Notes: generated by a model not told the origin, from the letters alone. A DNA stretch of 64,000 nt from Tubulanus polymorphus (GCF_964204645.1 NC_134026.1:3782001-3846000), one strand, 5' to 3'. Positions 1 through 23,953 are shown, counted from the stretch's first letter. A program made the numbers and translations.

Positions 1-2332
1 ATTGATCCATAATAAAATTTGCATTCATTCAAAAATCTTCCAACAAATCATAAACACATTCAGACTAGAAGCATATTCATATACATATATCTCTATATAT
101 ATCTTTGTATTCTATCTAAAGTCAGTAATAATATATAGTACCATTAACAAGCCATACTAAAATAGGTGCTTTTCACAAATCTATAAAATCTTTCTCAAGA
201 GATAAACCTGTGCTTATCAGGATTTGATTCAATTTATGAAAATTGAATTCGCATGAACTACTCTAGATTTACGTTTTTGGACATTACTTTACAAATGATC
301 GCGAATCCAGAATACACACAGTATGTGGGCTTTACTGACTAAGTAGACTCTTGTCTTGCTTGGCATTTTATGCGCTCGTAAAATTCCATGGTTTACCATA
401 AATATTTCACCGAGTTGAGAAATCAGAAATCTTCATCGATTTCTAGCAGTTTTCTGAGTTGACTACACAAAATACACGTACATGTACTTCATATTACAGA
501 TTAAGTTTTTCATGAACGTGAAGACGAAATTCTCATCTGAATATAACTAGGGTAAATCATGTTCATTTCAAACTCGAAATGTAATTTTCCTGAGCAGTAG
601 AAGACAGTGATGAGTTATAATAACAACGTATCGAAGTATTTCAAAAATAATTTTTAGCAGGACAAAAACGAAGTGACAATTTGGAAGTAAAACTAAAGCT
701 GGAAGCACCAGACAAACAAATATTTCATCGTAAGACACGTAATGATGACAGTCAGATCTCACATACCTTACACACTTTATAAAGCACACTTCATCTACTT
801 ATGAATTATATTACATTGTTCTCAAGTCACTATGGTGGAAAGGCAATTGAATTCTTTGCTGATTTCAAAGAATATTTTGGACCACATTTTCAAATAATTT
901 AGGGCCAATAACTTAGAATAACGAAATGCGAAAACATACATTTTATCTACAACGAATTAATGCTGATGAATGCAAATTATATGCAAAAGGCCTTCACGAA
1001 TCTATTGCCATACGCTTAGCAATAGATCTGTTTGCACAACTACGACCTTGTGAATTTATAATAACTTTCTTCAGGGGACCAGCTTTCTTTTATCAGTTTG
1101 CTTATCCTAGTTGAATTGTAGATAATTCAAATAACACCTTACACTTGATGTGATTGCGTTCGTGCAATAAACAGGTATAAAACAAAAGGACAATATCTAA
1201 GAACTAGTCGTCTATACGTTTCATAAGCAAAAAGCGAGCGATTTCAAAAACCAGCCAAAGCCTTTATTCAATCAATGGCTATCATAATGTAATTCTGTGG
1301 ACCAACAATAGTAATACAAATTGATCTCTCATATCAGACTCAATAATAACTAACACCGGTAAAATCGAGACCATTCATAAAATAATTTTTTTGGGAAATT
1401 TGTGTCCTCTGATAAGAGTTGTTATGTAAGGTATATAACAATACCTTCTTAATCACTAAAATGTACTCTATGAATGGTCCCATGTACGCAATACATTGTA
1501 TGCATAATATCCTGCTCACTTTCTAATTACATAGCATAGCACAGTGGTCCTGAGGCAGTTTATTACGTTACAATAGGGATTAAGGTTCACTCTCAGTAAA
1601 CTCTGCTCCCAGTAAAATATCATGGCAATATCTGCTCCAGTGATGAAATGGCATGCACTTCTATACGGACGGATCCAGGGCAAATGATGAGCATTTATTC
1701 TCGAGTGTTTCGTCTAAGGCAAGAGGCACCCTGGATCTGCCACTAAAATCATAGAGCCGTACAGACCTAAATTCAGGATATAAAAGTAGCCTATAATAGG
1801 GAAATACGAACAGTAGTTCCACACTGCTCCAACTGAACAGTAAACAGGTGATAAATTGTGGAGACAATGAGTAATAATCATTCTTAGAAGAAATTCTTTC
1901 ATACGAGATAAGTACATGTATTTAACAGTATCAAATCGATCATGCTAATATGCATTTGTCACTTTAGGAGTGATTCCTTCTTACACTTTGACCTATGGAA
2001 AATAAGGTCGCGTCACTCTTTCTTTCTTCTTCACGCATTCCACTCTTCGACGATAAGATACAGAACAAAACCGAACACCCTCGAAACTAGTAAAATACAC
2101 TCATACTATACACGCCTAACCTGCCAGAATTCAATATTAATTTACTATACGAACATACACAGGATCCCTACAGATCGATCATTCCTGGATATAAGGAGTT
2201 TTCAAGGAGAAAGTTTTATATTTCATGGAAGCGTCTGCATCACTTTTATATCCTAAATTCTGTTAACTCCTCCTAAATTGGTACTGTTTTATGTCAGTAA
2301 ACCATTAATTCAATGGTTTTGTAAGCAAAACC
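1..2332. other. Region downstream of the NR1J gene, no gene recognised
   Basis: AT-rich sequence with only short open frames that show no family motif, codon bias or splice context. Part of it may be 3' UTR of the minus-strand nuclear receptor if a distal poly(A) site is used; one further AATAAA-type hexamer on the minus strand lies at 1263-1268. Nothing else is supported. Confidence 0.5.
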
Positions 2333-2338
2333 TTTATT
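2333..2338 (-). terminator. Poly(A) signal of the nuclear receptor gene
   Basis: TTTATT on the plus strand reads AATAAA on the minus strand, about 290 nt beyond the stop codon of the receptor. It is the nearest canonical hexamer I noticed; use is inferred. Confidence 0.4.
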
Positions 2339-2625
2339 TTTATCCTTTACACTACCCAAACTCAAGTTTCTAATTCGGTAACCACCTAATAGGGTAACAA
2401 AAAGATCTTTGTTCCAACTGTACTGATTTAGGCGTAGTTCAATGAACAACTTTTAAAAATATCTTTTTCCCTATTTCTCAAAATTGAATGAGTTTTAAAG
2501 GAGTTCTTGACATTTATGTTCAAATCAAAAGAGTTTCAAGCATCTTCCATTAAGAAGAAGTTTTAAGGAATCAAGGAGTTATAGGGATCCTGATGCATTA
2601 CAATCATTGCGACATATCCCATTTA

Positions 2626-4595
2626 TTACTTCAGGTCAAAAACTTCCAGCATCAGAGGCTCGATTTCATTCGGATTCACGTGTAACAGCACTTTACCGTG
2701 GTTCTCTGTCAGCTGCTGTAGTTCGTCGAGTTTGCTCAGTAAACGCGGGTACAAATTACGAGCGTGCGCGTACGAATGCCGAGACTCCAGATAATGTTTC
2801 AACAATGACATGTATTTATCCTGTAAATTCGACACCGATTCTCGTTCTCGGATATTCGGCCGATCGGGCGAAAACAACGATATCGTCTGCATTATTCCCA
2901 TTATGTTCGTATCGTTTTGAATCAGCGGTTTCAACGATTGACAGTATTTCACGTGTTCTTCGTGCAGTTCGACGTAACCGGTCGCTTTTTTCAACACGAT
3001 CGTCGGTATTTCGCCGTTCGGCGTTATCCACGAGTCCTTTTCCGGGTTGTAGTGTTCGGCCGAGCGTAGAAACAACGTGCTCAAAACGACGCCCTTTAAC
3101 AACCAGATCTGACAGTCTTGACTCATGTGCAGGAAATCCTCGAGTCGTTTCGCGAATTTTATCAAACGCCGCACGATCAATCCGGACGCGTTGACCAGCT
3201 GATTCAGCGACGAATTTTCAGACGGATTTTCGTCGAGTTTTGTAAACGTTATTTCGTACGCGTTGGCGATTTCCGTAATGAGAAAGTATTCGTCGTTGGT
3301 GAGTTTACGCGACGGTTGCGGACTGTTGCTGAATACGGGCATCGGAGATTGACACAACAATTCGTCGGGAACGGGCGTCGAACTCAACGAACTGGGAACA
3401 CTCGGCGGACTCGCTTCCGAAGGCGACATGACATTCACCGGTTCAGATTTTATCTTCGTTTTCGAAGTTGTTTCTCTTTTTATTTTGTTTTTCTTCATCT
3501 TTTCGAGGCGTTTCTTTTTCTCCGCATCACCTGAAATGAGTTCGAAACGTCAAGAGGTATTTATGTGCAATGCGTCGCGAATAAAGATTAAAATTATCAA
3601 ACCAACGATAAAATAACCATAAGATTGAAACCGACTCCTCTGTCTGCTGCCAAATTCTTACCTAATATCATATCCTTCTTCATGCCGATTTTCAGACACT
3701 TCATCAAACGACAGTATGAGCAAAATCTTCGAGTATTTATATCCAACTGGCAGTTGCCTTTAAACATACATTTTACAATCTACAAAACAATAAATAAGGC
3801 CAATACAGTCTAACCCGCTTAACGGTTGCTCAAAAGTAGGTTACTTAGAGTTAACCAGTGGTTAGTAGACATAGGGACAATTGAGTGTTCATTGTTACTA
3901 TGGTATTTCTCCTCCAGGATCCGGTTCCATAGTTGTGGGTTAGAGTTAACTCTGAGTTAAGATTAGTTCATTTTCAATATTTTAACTCGGGGTCAAATCT
4001 TAACTCACGACTGTGGAACCGGGCCCTGTTATCTTCAAGCAACTTTTAAGCAACTTGCCCCCCTCCGGTTATTCTATTTCCACCTAACCTGGATATCATT
4101 TACATAATAAATTTATGTCATGCATAACGCTTAATCTGCATTTCTCATTCAGAAATAACTCTAGCAAAGACCGACAATTAATCTTCCGAGATTTTTTTTA
4201 TTTCGACTTTTAAAATAACTCATGATAATATACCTTGTCTTTGAGAGCATTTCGTCGGAAGAACGCCTTACAAGATTCACACGAGATCGCGTCGAAATTA
4301 TATCCAAGAGCTTTGTCACCGCAAACGCCGCAGATCTTTTTATCTTTGCATCGGGTTTTATTTTTATTGTTGGTTTCATTTTGTTCCGAGGGACTCTTCA
4401 CCATGTCATATTCTTGACATAACTGCAATACGCATAGAAGAATACATTTCAAGTACACAGTCCATATAGGCCTATTTGCTAAATCACAAGCGTCTTGTAG
4501 AATTAACTTACAGTAAAAAGCTGTTGTTCAGTTTCTGAAATGCTACCAGAGCTCGCGGTACTGGCTTGGCCATTTGCTTCGGCTTCTTCATCCAT
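2626..4595 (-). CDS. NR1J1: NR1J/HR96-like nuclear hormone receptor
   Basis: Four coding exons, spliced as 4512-4595, 4234-4422, 3662-3779 and 2626-3530, give 431 aa with consistent phases (0, 0, 1). Residues 59-124 form the two-zinc-finger DNA-binding domain. Its P-box is CESCKAFF, the ESCKA type typical of HR96, DAF-12 and NHR-8 rather than the common EGCKG. The second finger ([19 protein letters not shown]) comes from exon 3. Exon 4 holds the hinge and the ligand-binding domain (about residues 205-431), ending in an AF-2 helix PLMLEVFDL, very like HR96. In insects and nematodes this family acts in xenobiotic and lipid or sterol sensing; that role is inferred here. The hinge is shorter than in fly HR96. 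The start ATG is 15 nt inside an exon whose acceptor lies at about 4611, so an untranslated upstream exon is likely. Confidence 0.9.
3822..4063. mobile_element. MITE family B copy 1, interrupted by a family A copy
   Basis: Sits in intron 2 of the nuclear receptor gene. The outer ends are inverted repeats of the GGTTGCTCAAAAGTTGGTT type. The interior matches the copy at 11574-11706 up to TATTTCTCCTCCAG. A family A element (3919-4025) then interrupts it, and the match resumes at GTTATCTTCAAGCAAC. Confidence 0.6.
3919..4025. mobile_element. MITE family A copy 1 (foldback, inserted in family B)
   Basis: About 107 bp with terminal inverted repeats CCGGTTCCATAGTTGTGGGT and its near-complement at the right end (CACGACTGTGGAACCGG). 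The interior has AGAGTTAACTCTGAGTTAAG. Related copies lie at 8673-8784 and 10068-10186. Confidence 0.65.
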
Positions 4596-5725
4596 GTCGA
4601 TATAAATCTCCTAACCTTAATCTGCAAACGGAAAAGTATGATTTAGTTTTCAATACGGTCAGATCCTCGCATTCAATTCAGCATGTACGTTCCCTGAAAT
4701 GGTTTAAACATTTCACGTGACTGTGCATATCTTTTTATACAAATAGAAGATAAGGCCATTTAAGATTATAGGCTATGGCCAACAGGTTTTTTATCTTGCT
4801 TATAATTCATGTAACACCAATGCAATGATTAAACACCATATACTAGGGTAAGAAAGAGAAAACCACCCACCTACAATCTGCATTTAAGGTTTCAAAATAA
4901 TTTCAAAAATCATTTCCTTAGAAATTGAGTACGCTTGCAGGTGCATTAGGTCCTGAACCAAGAAAAAGTGAGCATGGACAGGCCAGGTTGGTGGTGAGTC
5001 ACTGCTACTGGTTAAAACATCTGACCAACTTTCACTTACGGATAGGCCAAAAATACGAACGAATATTGAGGCTTAACAATAATTTCATAGTACTTTGAAA
5101 CAGATGTTCACGCCACATACTCACATAATCAATCACAGCAATAGTCAATCATAAAATAATCAGCCCCAAATCGATTTACGATCTCTCGATTTCATGTCAA
5201 AATCATCGATACAGGAAGTCAGCTGACCGTGACCTGGTACATGTTTGGTCCGTTCCGGTGTCCGAATATTCGGGATAATAATATTTGCACTTTTACCTTT
5301 GATCTACTGAATTTCACAACATTTTCATTTGTGTTAGTCTAAGCTATCATTTCAAATCAATTACTTTATTTATAGTCGCAAAAAGTATTTGAATTTATAT
5401 CCGATTTCGGTAGAGGCACGACAGTACTGCATCGGTGAGGAGTACTGTCATGGCTGCCGGTGTAACACGTAATCGTGTTTAATTATCGTTTTGTTGATTT
5501 TTACTGATTAATGTGAGTATTTCATCCAGTGATAACAATGTATTTCAATCCTTTGGACTAGAAAAATTAGTTTGCAAAATTATTTAGTACTTACTCGCTT
5601 TCCCATTAGATCTATAGCTAGAGTAATGTCGCTACTTGATAAGGTAACACTATTTGTAGGGTTTGGACTCGGACTCAGCTGAGAAAGACAAGTTATTTTT
5701 TGCTCAATATTTCAAAATCATAACA
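4596..5725. promoter_or_regulatory. Shared divergent upstream region of NR1J and MOGS
   Basis: The two genes are head-to-head, with 1.1 kb between their start codons. The region probably holds both promoters and 5' untranslated exons. A candidate acceptor for a MOGS 5' UTR intron is at about 5659, with a donor near 5515 (AATGTGAGT). A short upstream ATG reading frame of 10 codons (5450-5482) would precede MOGS if transcription starts before it. No TATA box was convincing. Confidence 0.4.
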
Positions 5726-8575
5726 ATGGCAAAAGGTGAAGCAAGAAAGCGAAATAATCCTAAAGGTTCTACACAAGCTACCCAGAAAAACCAATCAGAT
5801 GCACAAGAAGCAAAGTCCCCACCAACCAAGAATAAATCGTCTTTACCAAACTTGATGAAGCAAAAGAAGAAAAAACAGAATGCTGCGATGAATTTAGATG
5901 ATTTCAGGATCATCTTCGGAATAATTGGAGTTCTATGCATTTTTATGATTGTTGGATATGTAATCTACCAAAACGTGTTGAAAGAAAGAATAAGGAAACC
6001 ACTTGGTGTCATTCCTATCATTGCTCACAACGCGACATCTGCATCAGTTGATCCACGGAGATTCTGGGGCTCGTACCGGCCGGGAAACTATTTCGGAATG
6101 AAAACCAGAAGTCCCAATTCGCCCGTCGCTGGTCTCATGTGGATTGCGCAACACGGACAGCCGAAACTACGTCACTGGTGCGATCACGGTGATGGCCTAC
6201 GCAAATACGGCTGGGTTGAACACGACGGCATCAATTTCGGCGTCCAAGATATAGTCGACGATGGTTTCGAATTGCAAACGAAATTCGTGAAGCAGCCAGG
6301 TGGCAATCATGGCGGTGATTGGACCGCAAAAATATCTGCTAAATCTACGGTAAGTGAGCAAAAAAATTACCAATTTCATACTGCGTTTAACCCTTTGGTG
6401 ATGGCCTTTGCTAGTACACTGCACCAAAGATATTAATGTAATTGGTAATTAGTTTTTATCTCAGATGAAAGATGCCAGCACATAGCAAACAATAAATAAA
6501 ATTAGTAACTTACAATACACTGCAGAGTAGTGTAGACACATTACATGCCTGTTATTTAATGCACTGGGGTGGAATTTTTTTTAAAATTTCAAATCAACTT
6601 CAGCACTTTAGGGTAATTAGTCAACTCTGATCGGGTTAAGATAATCAAGTCGCTATTTTTACGTTTATTACAGCCAGGTCGTGAAAAGTCTGTTCTTTCG
6701 TTGATCTTCTACTTTGCACTGGATGGAGAAGGAATCTTGCAGCCTATAGTCAAGAAAAAGCAGTTGGTTGGGATCAGCGGTAAAACGAAAGACCTCGGAG
6801 AGTTTAAGATGGAATTCACGACGTCTTCGACCCAGTTGGAAGCTTTGAATTATTTGTATTCATACGCGCCGACTTTGAAAGATATTAAAGACACAGTATT
6901 CAACAGTTTTGAACTGAAACAATATGATGAAAGCGTTAAATCGCAGTATATAGCTTTAGGTGGTCATGTGATGGCCAGAGAACATGTAGGTAAAGAGAAT
7001 ATTATAGCGTTTCAAGTGACTACACCAGTGCCATTTGAAATGGAAGTCATATTTGAGTCCGGTAGCGTTAGTGAACGTCGCGAAAGACTCGCCGGAAAAG
7101 CGTTCACTCGTTCGTTCAAAAAACATCAACAAGATTTTCATTCGAAGTTTGAAAATGTGTTTAAACTCGAAAAAGCAGGGTACAATAGCAAAGAAATAGC
7201 ATTCGCGAAAGCGGCGCTTAGTAACATGTTAGGAGGTGTCGGGTACTTTTATGGGTCTTCAATTGTTCAGTCCGTTCACAATGAAAAACCAATATCATAC
7301 TGGCAATCTGCTCTTTATACCGGGGTACCATCGCGATCATTCTTTCCTCGCGGCTTTTTATGGGATGAAGGGTTTCATAATCTTCTTATAAGTAAGTGGA
7401 ATTCCGAAATATCGAAAGATATCATCGGTCACTGGTTAGATTTGATGAACGTTGAAGGGTGGATACCGAGGGAACAGATTTTAGGCGATGAAGCTCGGGC
7501 GCGAGTTCCCGGTGAATTCGTCGTTCAAAAAAACCTCAACGCTAATCCTCCGACATTTTTCTTGCCGCTGAAGCAGTTGGTGAAAGAAATGATTAAAAGT
7601 TCGAAATCGGAAGATAAGACGTATCTAGAAAATCTGTTTCCGCGTTTGAAAGCTTGGTTTAATTGGTATAACGTTACGCAGTCCGGTTCAACTGTGTCAT
7701 CGTACCGGTGGCACGGACGAGACGCAAAAACTAAATTAGAACTGAATCCAAAAACGTTGACATCTGGTTTAGATGATTATCCCAGAGCGTCACATCCAAC
7801 CGATGATGAACGACATGTAGATCTGCGCTGTTGGATGGCTTTAGCTGCTGGGATTATGGCAGATGTTGCCAAGTCCTTAGGTCAAAACTCTGAAGAGTAC
7901 ATTGCAACTTACAATATGCTTACCGACAACAGACTATTAGACGAGTTTCATTGGTGTCCGAAAACTCAACGCTATTGCGATTATGGTCTGCACACCGATC
8001 AAGCTCGGCTACAGCGTCCAAAACCGCCTAAAAACCTCCAACCGGGCCACGCTCCTCCCCAGCACATCGATTTACCTAAAGAAAGATTTGTGCTCCAAGA
8101 ACCTAAGCCTCAGTTCATCACCTCTTATGGTTACGTCAGTTTGTTTCCGTTTCTTCTACAAATACTAGAACCCAATTCCCCGAAATTGAATAGGATATTG
8201 AAGGATATCACGAAACCGGATTTGTTGTGGACGCCATACGGTTTGCGTTCGTTGGCGAGAAATTCGCCGTTTTATAAAAAGTTCAACACTGAACATGACC
8301 CGCCATATTGGCGAGGTAATATATGGATAAATTTGAATTACTTAGCCGTACGCGCTTTAAATCACTATGCATCGGTCGAAGGACCTAGTCAAAATCTCGC
8401 TCGAGACATCTATAAACAATTACGCGATAACATCGTAAAAAATATCTACAAAGAATACGAACGTACAGGGTATATATGGGAAAATTACGACGATATGTCT
8501 GGCGAGGGTAAGGGCACGCATCCGTTCACAGGCTGGTCGGCACTAGTTGTGTTGATGATGGCTGAAAATTATTGA
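5726..8575 (+). CDS. MOGS: Mannosyl-oligosaccharide glucosidase (ER glucosidase I, GH63)
   Basis: Two coding exons, 5726-6349 and 6674-8575, joined in phase 0 across a GTAAGT donor, give 841 aa, close to the roughly 837 aa of vertebrate MOGS. It is a type II ER membrane protein: a basic N-terminal tail (residues 1-60), a membrane segment at about 61-83 (RIIFGIIGVLCIFMIVGYVI), then the luminal enzyme. The GH63 N-terminal domain starts near residue 110 (FWGSYRPGNYFGMKTRSP). The catalytic barrel carries GFLWDEGFHNLL (about 434-445), GWIPREQILGDEARARVP (about 470) and GLDDYPRASHP (about 575). It trims the outermost glucose from N-glycans and so starts the calnexin cycle. ATG 5726 has a good context (AACAATGG); upstream in-frame codons include only a TTG. 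The single intron holds a piggyBac-like MITE. Confidence 0.95.
6386..6639. mobile_element. TTAA-flanked piggyBac-like MITE, copy 1
   Basis: Lies in the MOGS intron. It begins TTAACCCTTTGGTG and ends in a degenerate GGGTTAA, with TTAA at both ends. The right interior (GGGTGGAATTTTT, CTTCAGCACTTTAGGGTA) aligns with the better copy at 10839-11114. Confidence 0.65.
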
Positions 8576-8672
8576 TACGTATCAGTATTGTTGTGAAAAC
8601 TTCCTCTTAAACAACTTTCCGGGCCTGGTTTCAAAATATATGGATTGAGAGAAATGAGCTTAGTCTTCAGTG

Positions 8673-8784
8673 GACCCAGTTCCACAGTCCTGAGTCAAGA
8701 TTTTTTGACTCTTAGAGTTAACTCATTGAAAATGAATTGATTTTTACACGGAGTTAACAATAACTCACAACTGTGGAACTGTCA
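8673..8784. mobile_element. MITE family A copy 2
   Basis: Begins GACCCAGTTCCACAGTCCTG and ends ACTCACAACTGTGGAACTG, which is its inverted repeat. The interior carries TAGAGTTAACTC. It is related to the copies at 3919-4025 and 10068-10186. Confidence 0.6.
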
Positions 8785-8832
8785 TGGCGAGCCCTGCTAA
8801 GTGTTGTTGCCATGAAAAAATCATGTGTTGCA

Positions 8833-8838
8833 AATAAA
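8833..8838 (+). terminator. Candidate poly(A) signal of MOGS
   Basis: AATAAA about 260 nt after the stop codon, the first canonical hexamer noticed downstream. Confidence 0.4.
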
Positions 8839-10067
8839 ATCTTAAAATCAAAGTGATTTCTGTAAGCCCAGAATCAAGCCGTCATACATTCCTCTTGTCC
8901 GGTGAAGTGTGCTATCATATAGGATATACATGAATTTTTGTTTTGTTTTGCATATTCATTTTGATCAATACTTTTAATTTACTAGGTGTGTAAATTACAT
9001 TTTAGGTGCGTGAGGATTTATTCAGCTCAAGTAAAAAACCAGAAGCCCATTGATATATGTTATTTTTGAGAATGATGATTGATCATGGATAATTCCTTGT
9101 TGAATGTAGTTTTAACTCATTCAAGGTCGGTAATCAAACAGTAATTATTTAAGGCTCTAGTCTCTAAGACTATTCATATATAATGCGATGTTTTTAAACA
9201 TTTTCTTTTGTAGTCACAACCGTGTAAAATTGTCCACTATCACACTACCAATATATGTCAATCAATGAGAAATTGTTTTATATGAATGGAAATTGAAGTT
9301 TATTATTCAAGATGCGAATATTTCACAAAATGAATGTATATTTGTTAATATTGATCGGTTTTATTTAAATAAATGTGTCTTTATACGTAAATTATAGTTC
9401 TCATTATATATCGATTTATCTCGACATAATTCCATATTAAAGTCCGCAGTCCGCGTTTTAGTTGTTGACAGATCGATCATAATTTTTCTCTGCTGGTGTG
9501 ACACCGGTGTTTTAAATGCGAATTTAAACGCCTTTTCCCCCGAATACAAGGATATCTAGGTAATTTTACTCGGCTGAAGCCCTAGTATTGCCTATGTATG
9601 AACCATTTAAAGTCTTAAGTTGGATCAAAAACGCGTGAAAACCATCGTTACGTATCTAATTCAAATAAATCAATTTTTATTGAAGAAAATACCCACGTAA
9701 TAATAGCCTGTTTAGTATCTCTGAATCGGTTAAATATAATCTACAATGCTTGTATAGTTACCTCTTGTAAAGTCTTGTGTATGTGGGCAATTGTTTAAAG
9801 GCTGCGGACTAGAGGGTCCCTTACAATAGCTTTGTAGCTTTTTCCTCTGCCTCTGGAAGCGGAACGCCTCTAGCTGGCCTAGTATATCATTGTAAGGCCC
9901 CTAATATAAATTTATAGGCATTAGATATTTGCAATATTTTGAGGAAAAAGAAAAAGTACCAATATCCATTGCTAGCACATCTACCCACTGGACCAAAAAG
10001 CTCGTTGCAAAACACCAAATCTCTAAACCCACTTTGATAACATGGTTTATATACTTTTAAAACCCCA

Positions 10068-10186
10068 GGTCCCAGTTCCACAGTTATGAATTAAGAGTTA
10101 ACTCTGAGTTAAAGTAAGATCATTTTCGATAAGTTAACTCCGAGTCAAATCTTAATTCGGAACTGTGGTACTGTGGTACTGCACCC
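10068..10186. mobile_element. MITE family A copy 3
   Basis: Begins GTCCCAGTTCCACAGTTATG and ends CTTAATTCGGAACTGTGGTA, with AGAGTTAACTCTGAGTTAAA inside. Same layout as the two other family A copies. Confidence 0.6.
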
Positions 10187-10838
10187 AGACTCCATAGATT
10201 GAAAATTACTGAATACTATCTACATTTGGACCGGAAATGTTTGCTAAGCCTTCTCTAGCACATTATAAGGAATGACTGCTATCGCCTAGTATCTGGCTGT
10301 TGTTTCCGAAAAAAAAGTTGTTCTTGGGGTAATTCGAAATTACTTGTTGGTCTGGGTACGACGCGATCTTATGATTTACCCCTTGTTTCGCAAAAATTTG
10401 TACCGGTACTGGACTTTTAAAATGATTCATTTACTCATCTGAACATAAGATTTTTGATGTTTTCGCTTCTATGCGTTTTCAAATATATGTATGGGCAATG
10501 TATGTATATGGTATGTACTAATGGGAGACACATGCTCATTGCTTTTGCTTCAGTGTGATATTTGTTTTATAGTTCATTTCGATTTTTCACATGTTTTATT
10601 GAGTTTGCGCTTATTATTTTCTAATGGGACCATTCTCACTTATTTTTAAGGGGACGTGGAAACGTCGGTACTCATGTATGTGGTTGTACATAGTAAGTTA
10701 GCAACAATTTCTAACTGCTCAACAGTGCATCATGACCTAAAAAATAGAAAATTCTACAGTTTGATATTCCATTTGGCCTTCCCAATCAACAACTCGCCAA
10801 GACATTTCATATGATGATATATCTCTTGGCAGAATGTA

Positions 10839-11114
10839 TTAACCCTTTCACTGCGTCTACACGGCAGCACGAATCAGTGATGGATTGCACTGCTGTGTAT
10901 TGATTTAATTAGTAATTACTAATTATCTCTCTTGAAAAATGGCAGCACTTGTCAAACATTGTGAAATATTAGTAACTAACGATATACCGCGCCAGGGTGT
11001 AGACGCACTATAGTGCTATTCCTGTTATTCAACACACTAGGGTGGAATTTTTCAGAATTTTCAAATTATCTTCAGCACTATAGGGTATTAATGAGCCAGC
11101 ACTGAAAGGGTTAA
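10839..11114. mobile_element. TTAA-flanked piggyBac-like MITE, copy 2
   Basis: 276 bp with near-perfect ends, TTAACCCTTTCACTGC at the left and GCACTGAAAGGGTTAA at the right. TTAA target duplication and CCCTTT-type ends are hallmarks of piggyBac-derived elements. No transposase is encoded. Confidence 0.75.
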
Positions 11115-11281
11115 TGCTTTGAATGTTTTTTTTAATGTAAGTTACTAAGGAGATAGGCTATGTACGTAAAAGATTGTAAAATTGATTAATTTCCGCTAAA
11201 TCGGTTTTCCGAATTGTCCTAACTCGAATTCATAAACGACATCAGTCATAAATCGTTACGAAGAAGGTATGATTTCGTCGA

Positions 11282-21963
<10,682 letters not shown>

Positions 21964-23885
21964 GTTTATCTTACGTAGGCTACTGGAGAATAAAATGTAT
22001 ATATTATTTGAATCAGGACACCTTCATGAATGAAACATGGCATTCCCAGATGAATAATGATGTAGACATCAATCTGCGTCCTGGACCCACCTCCGTTCTT
22101 ATACTGTTGAACTCATACGGAGGTCCAGACAAAATGGCTTACCGCGCTAACGTGGGGTGGCTCCAGGCTGCAGATTGATGTGCTTTCTCACAATACATCT
22201 TATAATTTATCAGAGAAGACAATTGTTATGTCTTGTCTTTTTCACGATCTAAGGCTTCGTTACGTTCTTCCTTAGTAAAATGGCTTCCATTGTAATGGAC
22301 CAATCTAAAGGCCCTCATTAGTCAATTATGTCTTGGTTATTTGATAAAGTGATTCATTAATGAAATTGTTAAATTGTCTTTAATGTACTTAGAGAACACA
22401 TCCTATAATGCTATGATTTACTGCTTGAGGCGGTCATTGGCTGGCAGTCATTAGTTAGTTAATGACAAACCTTTTGGCCCCAATTCTTCTGTTCATGATT
22501 ACCACTGTTAGTGCCAATGATTTAAATTTTAGAGGCCGGCCCTGAGCTGGTTTACCGGTACGTTGTGATGTATGTGGTTTCTACAGGGCAGAACATGAAT
22601 GGTTGGCATCATTAAGTGTATGACAAATTTCACGGAACAAAACATCTTAATTCTCAGACTCTTTTAGTACCCACCCGGCACAGACCAATGGGTGAAAGGG
22701 TAGCCCCGTAAAAATCTAGAGAATGTTTCAAATGGAACCATAATTCAAACACCTAAGAACAAAACATTGTACATGTAATATCTTTTAATTAACTTATACA
22801 GGGTTTTTAACGATACTGATTTACCAATAACTTTTATGATGAAATTAATGATGGAATTTTTGATGAAATCAGATAATCTAACTGAAATGTATACTGTGTA
22901 AATAGATTATCATGTACTACACGCATTTTTACAGGCTCAAAGCTTTGCTGTAGATATCAAATTATATGAAGTATGAAGTAGTTGGTAGAAATGAGGTGCA
23001 ATTCGCGATAGTATATCGTAAATCAAAATACATGCATTAGCTTGACCAAAATAGACTAGCCTATTTACTAATAGCCCGCTGGGTATTTACTAATGTTTAT
23101 ACTATAAATCGCTTGTTGTTGTTGCATAATATTTAGCTGTCTGTATTTAGGACTTACGATCATTAAGGACTAATTTTCATTAATGGTTATCAAATTAAGG
23201 CCCCTATGCGTGTACAGTATTCTAAGCTCGGTTGAAATCATGGTCAATCAAATTATCATTTTATCTTTGTACGCTTCCGGCATAAACCTCATTGTGGATA
23301 GTAATTCGCTGAATATATTCATATATCACAGCGATTAAAAACTTGTGCTGTGAAGTCATTTACATGAAAGTTTTAGAATTTAGCGGTCGATTTTTTGTTG
23401 ACGACTATTCCTTGTTAGCGATTCAGTGATCTTGTTTAATATTTATATCGTATTCCATACGTTTTCATGTGGGGTTTAATGTAGAAATATTGCTCACATT
23501 CATAGATTTAGATCAGATATTGCCCGCACACTTGCCCAGAAAATCTTATTTACAGTGCAGTGCTGTGCTGTTTTATGTATGTTTATAGAGTTGATACAAT
23601 TTACCATATTTGTGAGTTGGAGCTTTGGATAGAATATGAAAAACCATATGATAACAAATGTTTGACACTTTTAGCGAATCCTACTAGTTGCTATGTCCCT
23701 GTTAATACCCCGGAGTTAGAAATTGTATGTAACGTATATACCGAAAATCGAAAATTATTGTAATCGGTTGCATTTCCTAATTAATAAATTACCTAATTTA
23801 AGTCTCCCAATTAAGGCAATTTTCACAATCAGCCTTAATGCCTTGTAGTGCACGAAAGTACGGTCAGTCTTGATATACCACCTCA

Positions 23886-23953
23886 AGGATCGTTCATTTA
23901 TTACGTATGCAAAAAAGGTCAAATTTCATGCGTACGTAATAAATGAATGATCC
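23886..23953. mobile_element. Palindromic foldback element
   Basis: AGGATCGTTCATTTATTACG and its inverse CGTAATAAATGAATGATCC make a stem of about 27 bp with a short loop. This is typical of very small foldback MITEs. Confidence 0.5.

Larger units (their letters stand above)
8576..11281. other. Intergenic region between MOGS and the GDPD1-like gene
   Basis: No gene seen. It contains the MOGS 3' UTR, two family A MITEs, one piggyBac-like MITE, and a possible short inverted repeat at 9808-9902 (GGGTCCCTTACAAT against ATTGTAAGGCCCC). Confidence 0.5.

Noticed and set aside
1942-2256. Plus-strand 104-codon frame
   Set aside because: No recognisable domain, irregular composition and no splice or promoter context; probably chance.
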